Assembly: GCF_008806955.1 (NCBI RefSeq)
Contig: NZ_CP031727.1
Span: forward strand, 4,292,001-4,356,000
Direction of reading: 5' to 3'
From: Cellvibrio sp. KY-YJ-3
GTDB taxonomy: Bacteria > Pseudomonadota > Gammaproteobacteria > Pseudomonadales > Cellvibrionaceae
Length of the DNA: 64,000 bases
Below, piece by piece: positions 57,807-64,000 of this stretch. Position numbers and translations under genes: made by a program. Position 1 is the stretch's first letter. Each line of letters starts with the position of its first letter. A model generated the notes under the pieces. The model was not told the DNA's origin, did no database searches, and saw nothing but the letters and a program-made list of their open reading frames with translations.

Positions 57807-60176
57807 CTAGAATGCCAGGCTTTGAATTTGGCTTTCAGTTAATGCCGTTTCATAAATACGCAGCTCATCCATCGCGCCTTTGTAGGGCACATCCCACCAG
57901 TTCACACCAAGTGAAAAAATGCCATTGGTGGTGGTAAAAATATTCGGGAAGTTGGTGCCGCTGAATCTTTTCACGCCATTTACATACACATTGAGTGCGC
58001 CGTTATTCACCGTGAACGCCAAGTGCGACCACTGGCCTGCGGGAATATTCATACCCAAACCAGCGTCGTACCACGCGGTGCCTGACCAGAGCATGGTATT
58101 GCCATTAACCCAGCCATGCCCCATTGGCAATAAACTCACCCAGGAATCGGTAGTGCGTGCGGCAAAAAAGCTGGTGGTAAACGCATTCAGTTCCACGGGG
58201 TTCAACCAGAGCGAAACGGTGTAATTGTTGGAGCTGATAATACCGTTGGGCAAACGCACGCCGGTATTGCCGTCAAACACCGCTGCTGCGCCCTGCACAC
58301 CACTGGTGTAACTCAGGTTACCGCCGAGCCAATCGATACGCGCACCACTTACATTACCTGCCGCCAATACACCGGTGGCATCATTCAAATTATTATCAAA
58401 CGCATAGTGTGCAATCAGGCCGCCAATCGATTTCTCACGCACCACTACCACAAAATTTTTCGTCGCCGTGGTAGTGCCTTTTTTGATGCTCGCGGTGAGT
58501 GTCACCATGGCATCACCCGCACCATTTTCCGGGCGAGTCACCACACCCGTGGTGCTAACTGCTGACGGGTTCGATGATGTCCAGGTAATAGTGGCATTGC
58601 GTGCGCCGCTGGTTGGCAGGGTGAGGTTGCTGGTGATGGCCGAAGTATCACCGAGGTTTAATTCCGCTTTAATGGCATTCACGATTTGCAAATCAGTGCG
58701 TTTTAATAATTTACTGCCGTAAATCGCCACGCCTTGATTGGATAACGCGGAGAAAGTCAGGGTGTAAGTTTTTGCCGTTTCATCCCACTGGTTCACCACC
58801 ACACCTTTGTAAGTAGGTGCACCGGCCAGATTAATTTCCACCTGATTATTACCCACCAATAACCAACTACCGGTTGCCGCGCCAGTGACTGTGCCATTGC
58901 TATTCAAGCTGATATGTTGGGATTTTTTAATGGTCGCGGAAATATCTTTACCGTGATTCACCAACAAATAATCGCCCACCACAAAATCGCGACGTACGGT
59001 GCCCAGCGTTTCATTGGCGTAGCGATAAGGCGCAACTACCGGCCATGCATCGGCATTCATAAACATCTGATGCACACGAATTTCATGCGCTTCGCCGCGC
59101 TCGGGGAAACGGCTGTGGAAAATTAAAAAATATTTTCCGCTCGCGGCATCGTAGTACGCCGAGTTGTGACCGGGCGATACATAACCCGTGCCTATGCCGG
59201 TGCCCACTTCGCCGAGTTTGCGCTCAAACAAAAAGTTGCCCATCAGTTTCACACCAAAGGGCGCGATGCTTGCGTCATCAAAAATAGGCAGCGCGGGATT
59301 CGCTTTCACGCTCGCCATATTGTTGCCCTGCGCATCGTAATAAGGGCCGTCCGGCGCAGTCGCACGCGCAACACGCATGTTGTAACCACCCACCGCATCC
59401 AAACCGCCGAAGGAGCTGAACATATAGTAATAATTGGTTTGCGGACTGTAGAGCACATACACGCCTTCAATACGGCTGTGATTACCGCCCATCAAGTGTT
59501 TACCGTAACCCTGATTGGGCAGCGGCTTACCGGTTTGCGGATCAAGTTTGAGAATAAAAATCCCGCCGGAATAAGAGCCGTAAATCATCCACAAATTATT
59601 CTGCGCATCAAAAAAAGTATGCGGGTCGACCGCATTAGGGTGTTTGCGTGCGTCGTAAATGGTGCCGTCTTCACTGGGCAACCCCCACATGCCGGACTTG
59701 AGGAAAATCCCCTTGTCCACATAAGGCCCCTCCACCGAATCAGCCACCGCGACCCCCATCGCCGAACGCGGCGCATCGCCCCGGCAGGCGTTGTAGTACA
59801 TATAAAATTTGCCATCGGCGAGCCGAACAACATCCGCTGCCCATAAGGTATTCGTCTCCGCCCAACTGAAGGTCTCTGCCAGCTCGGTCACTACATTGGT
59901 AAACAGCGGGTTTTGTGGACTAACGCCATCGGCGATGGAAGTCCACTGCAACAAATCCGGCGACTTGGCCGCTGCCAAATGGGAGCCAAACACGTAGTAA
60001 TTGTTATCCACGCGGATAACCGAAGGGTCGTGCACCGAAGCATTAAGAAAGGTGGGCGCGCTCACCGGCGCCAACTGCGCCTGCGCACTCATACTGGTCA
60101 CTAAACCGCCCAGCGCTAAGGCCGAAGCCAACAAAGCCGCCAAACGTCGGGATTGGGGTTGGGTTATGAACTTCAT
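57807..60176 (-). CDS. large secreted GH43 arabinanase with Ig-like and LamG domains
   Basis: A 789-residue protein with GGAGAGAATCG before ATG and a signal peptide to about residue 33. GH43 spans about residues 40-390, with the base Asp in NASVHDPSVIRV, the modulator Asp in NAVDPHTFFDA, and the acid Glu in HSRIEGVYVLY. A GH43_C-type beta domain follows at about 395-500, as in AbnB-like endo-arabinanases of Bacillus. Then come a bacterial Ig-like (aBig-type) repeat at about 505-590 (ITWTSSNPSAVSTTGVVTRP) and a laminin-G-like domain at about 600-789 (VSLWLNPVELNAF; VYVNGVKRFSG). Binding modules suggest action on polymeric, possibly branched, arabinan outside the cell. A TTATCTTATAAT half-site lies about 225 bp upstream. 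Confidence 0.9.
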   Translation of the reverse strand: MKFITQPQSRRLAALLASALALGGLVTSMSAQAQLAPVSAPTFLNASVHDPSVIRVDNNYYVFGSHLAAAKSPDLLQWTSIADGVSPQNPLFTNVVTELAETFSWAETNTLWAADVVRLADGKFYMYYNACRGDAPRSAMGVAVADSVEGPYVDKGIFLKSGMWGLPSEDGTIYDARKHPNAVDPHTFFDAQNNLWMIYGSYSGGIFILKLDPQTGKPLPNQGYGKHLMGGNHSRIEGVYVLYSPQTNYYYMFSSFGGLDAVGGYNMRVARATAPDGPYYDAQGNNMASVKANPALPIFDDASIAPFGVKLMGNFLFERKLGEVGTGIGTGYVSPGHNSAYYDAASGKYFLIFHSRFPERGEAHEIRVHQMFMNADAWPVVAPYRYANETLGTVRRDFVVGDYLLVNHGKDISATIKKSQHISLNSNGTVTGAATGSWLLVGNNQVEINLAGAPTYKGVVVNQWDETAKTYTLTFSALSNQGVAIYGSKLLKRTDLQIVNAIKAELNLGDTSAITSNLTLPTSGARNATITWTSSNPSAVSTTGVVTRPENGAGDAMVTLTASIKKGTTTATKNFVVVVREKSIGGLIAHYAFDNNLNDATGVLAAGNVSGARIDWLGGNLSYTSGVQGAAAVFDGNTGVRLPNGIISSNNYTVSLWLNPVELNAFTTSFFAARTTDSWVSLLPMGHGWVNGNTMLWSGTAWYDAGLGMNIPAGQWSHLAFTVNNGALNVYVNGVKRFSGTNFPNIFTTTNGIFSLGVNWWDVPYKGAMDELRIYETALTESQIQSLAF

Positions 60177-60543
60177 CGATTCTCTCCAGAAGTAGCAATA
60201 ATTATGATTATTTCGCCTTAATGTCTGACAATTAAAAAACTAACAGGTACAGAAACTCACCCAGCGATAAGCTCGCCAAGAAAAACTGCAGATAATCTGT
60301 ACAAAAACAGGAGTTTTTAGCTGAAACGATATAAAAGCGTTATTTTTATAGCCGGATTAGTGTGTCACGCGCCAAAACATATCTCAATCATAATTTATTA
60401 TTATCTTATAATTTGTAGTTGTTAGTATCAGGGGTTTTTAGAGCGTTGTGGAAATCAGGATGCATACCCGGTTACGAAGGGGAAGCCAAGCAGAAGCAGG
60501 GTTACGGTATTAACTTTTAGCCGCAACGCTTGTTAGCGGATTA
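60177..60543. other. promoter region of the large GH43 gene
   Basis: There is no gene in these 367 bases, which are AT-rich around 60350-60430. TTATCTTATAAT at 60401-60412 equals one arm of the 50314-50335 palindrome except for one base. A second copy of the arm is not obvious, so the site would be a half-operator or a -10 element. Confidence 0.4.
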
Positions 60544-60921
60544 CTATTCAGGTTTATTTGTTCCTAACAATTCAAACTCATTTAAAAAACCCGCTATAAA
60601 CTTTTGAGTTTTCACATTTAAAGCACCAACAACTTGTTGCCCGTTAGCCTCTTCGGCCTGGATAATTACCACATTAGCTCTCATGCCAGTCTCACCATCC
60701 AAGTGAATAGCATATTGGGGGATTTCAATGTCTATTGGCGTTCCGATATTTATTCCATTTGATTTCAGAAGGAATACCGCAGCACCGCTGTTAATGTCTG
60801 ACTCTACAGCGTGTCTTTTAGATACATATTTAATGGCTGACAAGTCAGGCCAAGCTACTTTTAATTGGCCTAGAACAACCTCGGAAAAAAATAGTGTTAA
60901 TAGCAAGATAGAAGTTTTCAT
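60544..60921 (-). CDS. small secreted beta-rich protein, unrecognised
   Basis: About 125 residues from the ATG at 60921. The frame extends to 60984, but that extension is a His-rich stretch with no ribosome-binding site. A signal peptide (SILLLTLFFSEVVLG, cleavage near GQ) leads to a soluble domain of alternating polar/hydrophobic strands (NGINIGTPIDIEIPQYAIHLD; RANVVIIQAEEANGQQVVGAL). I do not recognise a family. It has no neighbours on its strand within 300 bp. It is probably periplasmic. Confidence 0.6.
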   Translation of the reverse strand: MKTSILLLTLFFSEVVLGQLKVAWPDLSAIKYVSKRHAVESDINSGAAVFLLKSNGINIGTPIDIEIPQYAIHLDGETGMRANVVIIQAEEANGQQVVGALNVKTQKFIAGFLNEFELLGTNKPE

Positions 60922-61218
60922 AAATTTATAGTGATTTCTGTGATGGTGATGGCGATGGTTTTTAAGTGATCCTTTACAGCACAATAAAAATAGCTAATGG
61001 CGAAACAGCCAATTAAAAAATGTATTAAAAATAAAAAAATATTTCATGGATTTTCTTCTGTAAACCTATTAAACGGCCAAACGGTAAATAGTTTTTTTGA
61101 TTGACGAATTTTCAAAAAACCACAAAAAGTCTAATGATATCGCGTGCTTTACTTTCTTTGATATTCCTTGGAGAGAAAATCACCAGAAACCGTAATCAAA
61201 GTTAGCAGGCACACACAG
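60922..61218. other. AT-rich intergenic stretch
   Basis: I see no gene, RNA or clear terminator between the small secreted protein gene and the halogenase gene, which are on the same strand. Composition is strongly AT-rich from about 60990 to 61160. Confidence 0.35.
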
Positions 61219-62736
61219 TTAACGCGCCATTTTTATCATGTCCGTCTGCAACGGAAAATTCAGCGCGCAGCCTTCCACAAATTTTTTCACTTCGCATTCG
61301 CGATATAAATCTCCCTTGCCCTGCCCCGGTTGATTAGCGGCGAGTGGTGGAAAGGCGCCGTAACCGGCGAGTAGGCAATGCCAGGAGGCAGTGTTGAAAG
61401 CGGGTTTGATTTTCCGCTGTGCCAGCTCTGCCGCCAAATCACCGCAGCGATACCAGACATCCAGAATTTGCAGTAGCGATTCGGGGAGTTGTTTGTTGTC
61501 GCGGTTCGCGCGCCAGTAATCGCTGCCGAGCGAATTATTTACGCCACGGGTATTTAATTTGTAGTGCGCAATTATGTAATCGCGCACACCGTCAAAATGA
61601 TTGGCGACGGTGCGATTAAAATTATCGCGCCCATTACTCGTAAAATTGTGTTCATCCAGCGCGTCCATTAAGGCTTCTATGGTGAGCTGCACCAGATGCA
61701 ATGCCGTGGCTTCCAGCGGTTCAATAAAACCTTGCGATAATCCGAGCCCCACACAATTGTGCGACCAGTGTTGCGCTAATTGCCCGACGCGCATGGTTAA
61801 ATGGCGACACTCCTGCGCACTTTCACTCATGCCGATGTGCGCGCGAAATTCTGCTTCGGCTTGATCGCGGCTGATAAATTGGCTGCTATACACATAGCCA
61901 TTACCGGTGCGATGGGTAAGCGGAATTTGCCAACACCAACCTGCGCTTAACGCAGTGGAGCGCGTTTCTACCGGAGGTTTTTCCAGTGCAGCTGTGGGCA
62001 TTACCACCGCACTGTCATTAAATAATTGCTGTTGATATGAATGAAATTGCACCGCCAATGCCTGTTGCATTAACAGCGACGCAAAACCAGTGCAGTCGAT
62101 AAAAAAATCACCCGCGATAAAATCACCGGCATCGGTTTGCAGGGCGGTAATTTCACCGCGATCATTGCGCAACACCTCGGCCAATTTCGCTTGGTAATGA
62201 ATCACTCCCCGCGCCGTAGCTACACCGGCCAAATAGCGGCCCAGCAACTGCGAATCAAAGTGATAACCGTATTCCATTTGAAAGGGAAAATTAGCCGACG
62301 CGATGGGCACCTTGCCCTGCCGAGCCAATTCACCATTGATAAAAAACTTTTCCGGGTCGGTGACTACATCCAACCCCAAACGGCGGGTGCGGCAGTTGGT
62401 AAAAAATGCGCGCTCATTAAATACGTCAGGCTGGGAATAAAAGGGATGTGAATATTCCTGCATGCTCGACGCGGGGCTCCAGCCCACAAAACGAATATTG
62501 GTTTTGTAAGTGGCGTGGCACGCGGGCATCCATTCCTGTTCGGGTAAATCCAACTGTTTAAAAAAACGTTTTAACGAGGGCGTTGAACCTTCACCTACAC
62601 CAATAATAGGAATCTCAGGGGATTCCATCAGTGTGATTTGCACTTGTTCGCGCGGCCAGCGTTTGGCAAATAAATTGGCAGCCATCCACCCGGCGGTACC
62701 GCCGCCTAAAATAACGATGCGCAACAGTTTATCCAC
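61219..62736 (-). CDS. flavin-dependent tryptophan-halogenase-like protein
   Basis: A 505-residue protein starting with GTG, overlapping the previous gene by eight bases. The FAD-binding GGGTAGWMAA motif is at residues 11-20. The catalytic lysine is K78 in CHATYKTNIRF, equivalent by context to K79 of PrnA. The halogenase-specific WxWxIP motif is in GWCWQIPLTHR, and the glutamate near the active site is in FIEPLEATALHL. Such enzymes use FADH2, oxygen and halide to make HOX and transfer it through the lysine to an electron-rich substrate. This subgroup in polysaccharide degraders has no known natural substrate. A separate flavin reductase would be needed and is not adjacent. Confidence 0.9.
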   Translation of the reverse strand: MDKLLRIVILGGGTAGWMAANLFAKRWPREQVQITLMESPEIPIIGVGEGSTPSLKRFFKQLDLPEQEWMPACHATYKTNIRFVGWSPASSMQEYSHPFYSQPDVFNERAFFTNCRTRRLGLDVVTDPEKFFINGELARQGKVPIASANFPFQMEYGYHFDSQLLGRYLAGVATARGVIHYQAKLAEVLRNDRGEITALQTDAGDFIAGDFFIDCTGFASLLMQQALAVQFHSYQQQLFNDSAVVMPTAALEKPPVETRSTALSAGWCWQIPLTHRTGNGYVYSSQFISRDQAEAEFRAHIGMSESAQECRHLTMRVGQLAQHWSHNCVGLGLSQGFIEPLEATALHLVQLTIEALMDALDEHNFTSNGRDNFNRTVANHFDGVRDYIIAHYKLNTRGVNNSLGSDYWRANRDNKQLPESLLQILDVWYRCGDLAAELAQRKIKPAFNTASWHCLLAGYGAFPPLAANQPGQGKGDLYRECEVKKFVEGCALNFPLQTDMIKMAR

Positions 62737-64000
62737 GGTTTATACCTGCGCGTGTTACGCCAGCGTATTGATGCAAAAATTCATCGTGGCTGGGCAATTG
62801 TGTGAGTGGCTGGCGTTTCGCGCTGGCGATACGCGCAAGCATGGACTGCAATTGTTCCGCGCCGGGAATATCCGCCGTGGGATGATAATCGCGCGGCATA
62901 ATGCCCTGCCCCATCATCACTTGCAGCCAGGAAGAATCCAGAAAAATATCACCGGGATCATTCATGACTGCGCCGGTTTCTTGGAACAGCGCAATTTTAT
63001 GCGCAAGGCGTTCAGGTATCCGCATATTGCGCAGGTAGCGCCAAAACTCGCTATCGTCGCGCTCATTCAAGTGATAGTGAAGAATAATAAAATCGCGCAC
63101 GGTTTCGTATTCGTGTTTGGAGTCCCGATTGTATTCATCCACTTGCGTTTGGCTGATGCCAGCATTGGGAAAATGTTTTAACAACCGCACAATCGCCGAT
63201 TGAATTAAATGAATACTGGTAGATTCCAGCGGCTCCAAAAATCCACTCGACAAGCCCACTGCAATCACATTTTTGTTCCATTGTTGTAAAGTGCGGCCGG
63301 TTTTAAATTTGATCGGTTTAGGTTCGGCGAGCGCAGTTGAATCCAAATTACTTAATAAAATAGTGGTCGCTTCATCGTCACTTAAATGGTGTGAGCTATA
63401 GACCAAACCATTGCCATTGCGATGGGTAAGCGGAATGCGCCACTGCCAACCAGCTTTGTGTGCAATGGAGCGCGTATAGGGCAAGGTTTTTTCAAAGCGT
63501 TCCGAGGGCACTGCCAGCGCGCGATTGCAAGGCAGCCAGTGACTCCAATCTTCATAACCGGTTTGTAATGCACCTTGAATTAGCAGGCCACGCATTCCGC
63601 TGCAGTCGATAAATAAATCGCCTTGAATTTCACTGCCATTTTCCATAAGCAGCGTTTCTACAAAACCGCTATCTGTATTTAACCGCACCTCACGGATTTT
63701 TCCTTCGGTGCGCACAACACCCGCCTGCTCGCTGATTTTGCGCAAATAGCGGCCGTAAAGTGCGGAGTCAAAATGGTAAGCGTAAGGCACTTGATAGAGC
63801 GGATCTTTGCCGTCGAATTTGCCGAATACACCGGCCTCGCAGCAGAGATAATTTAAATCGTAATCCCAAATTGATGTGTTCAAGCCTTGTTTTTGTGCGC
63901 GCAGCCAATAGTGTTGAAAGGCGCTAAAACCGATGGTAGTGCCGGGGGCGCCAAAGGTGTGGTAGTAGCTATCGCCCTGCTGTTTCCAGTTATCAAAACG
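62729..64000 (-). CDS. second flavin-dependent halogenase, cut by the right edge
   Basis: The frame is open to the window end, so the N-terminal roughly 100 residues, including the FAD dinucleotide motif and catalytic lysine, lie outside. The visible 423 residues contain the halogenase WxWxIP motif (GWQWRIPLTHRNGNG), DCSGMRGLL and GFLEPLESTSIHL. They align with the neighbouring protein throughout, for example QMEYGYHFDS against QVPYAYHFDS and VYSSHHLSDDEA against VYSSQFISRDQA. Its stop lies inside the start of the next halogenase gene, so the two are translationally coupled paralogues. Any start codon inside the window, such as at 63883, is not the true one. Confidence 0.88.
   Translation of the reverse strand, partial: RFDNWKQQGDSYYHTFGAPGTTIGFSAFQHYWLRAQKQGLNTSIWDYDLNYLCCEAGVFGKFDGKDPLYQVPYAYHFDSALYGRYLRKISEQAGVVRTEGKIREVRLNTDSGFVETLLMENGSEIQGDLFIDCSGMRGLLIQGALQTGYEDWSHWLPCNRALAVPSERFEKTLPYTRSIAHKAGWQWRIPLTHRNGNGLVYSSHHLSDDEATTILLSNLDSTALAEPKPIKFKTGRTLQQWNKNVIAVGLSSGFLEPLESTSIHLIQSAIVRLLKHFPNAGISQTQVDEYNRDSKHEYETVRDFIILHYHLNERDDSEFWRYLRNMRIPERLAHKIALFQETGAVMNDPGDIFLDSSWLQVMMGQGIMPRDYHPTADIPGAEQLQSMLARIASAKRQPLTQLPSHDEFLHQYAGVTRAGINRG

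Noticed and set aside
62729-63883. Second halogenase starting at 63883
   Set aside because: The codon there is TTG inside a frame that stays open to the window end and encodes typical halogenase sequence (YYHTFGAPGTTIGFSAF), so the true start is beyond the edge.
1-64000. CRISPR array or cas genes
   Set aside because: No regularly spaced identical repeats and no Cas-like proteins were seen. The attC repeats are variable, long and separated by genes.
1-64000. tRNA or rRNA genes and complete insertion sequences
   Set aside because: No cloverleaf, rRNA-like block, transposase or terminal inverted-repeat pair was recognised by eye. A covariance-model scan could overturn this for small RNAs.

Overview
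The window looks like chromosomal DNA of a plant-cell-wall-degrading gammaproteobacterium of the Cellvibrionaceae, most likely Cellvibrio. The main reasons are a protein at 53.4-54.4 kb that reads as the orthologue of the Cellvibrio japonicus endo-arabinanase Arb43A (judged from memory, not by search), several other secreted GH43 enzymes, a GH97 enzyme, tandem flavin-dependent halogenases and a high density of PAS/GGDEF/EAL proteins. No rRNA, tRNA, CRISPR array, insertion sequence or integrase gene was seen.

Layout. 0-12 kb: an edge-truncated REC-PAS-PAS signalling protein, a Fic enzyme with its own inhibitory motif, and a 2969-residue cyclic beta-glucan-synthase-like protein (GT84 plus GH94). 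12.3-13.5 kb: an envelope protein followed by a 23-residue membrane peptide. 13.7-17.5 kb: an AT-rich accessory patch with a solitary HsdR-N-like nuclease, a small membrane protein and a two-gene unit that looks like a polymorphic toxin with its immunity protein. 17.6-27.3 kb: a regulatory and envelope block (hybrid kinase, REC-PAS regulator, two paralogous Crp/Fnr proteins, OmpA, BON lipoprotein, small membrane proteins, diguanylate cyclase). 27.6-37.8 kb: an MdtABC-type RND efflux operon and a PAS-GAF-PAS-GGDEF-EAL protein. 38-40.3 kb: a FadR-type regulator, a secreted hydrolase and an HPF-like protein.

40.4-44.2 kb is the most unusual region. Seven short, unrelated, AT-rich genes all lie on the minus strand and are separated by imperfect palindromes with attC core sites. 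I read this as an integron gene-cassette array without an integrase (a CALIN). The cargo is a GNAT acetyltransferase, an HhH protein, a transglutaminase-like protein, a membrane protein, an SRPBCC protein, a SHOCT lipoprotein and a chorismate-mutase-like protein.

44.8-60.2 kb is an arabinan/arabinose-polysaccharide utilisation region. It holds GH43-ricin, GH97 and GH43-ricin genes in one operon, an aldose 1-epimerase, a GH43 lipoprotein, the Arb43A-like endo-arabinanase, an amylosucrase, a PEP-CTERM protein and a large GH43-aBig-LamG protein. The secreted enzymes would release L-arabinose oligomers and monomers from pectic arabinan, and the epimerase would feed sugar catabolism. 61.2-64 kb carries two overlapping flavin-dependent halogenase genes, the second cut by the window edge.

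Two sequence-level signals cut across this layout. One is a roughly 20-bp dyad (about ATGTACGYTAGCGYACMGAC) that lies 52-57 bp before the start codon of four genes and near two others, mostly small membrane or envelope genes, which suggests an envelope/stress regulon. The other is an AT-rich palindromic motif that recurs in front of the GH43 genes and the FadR-type regulator gene.
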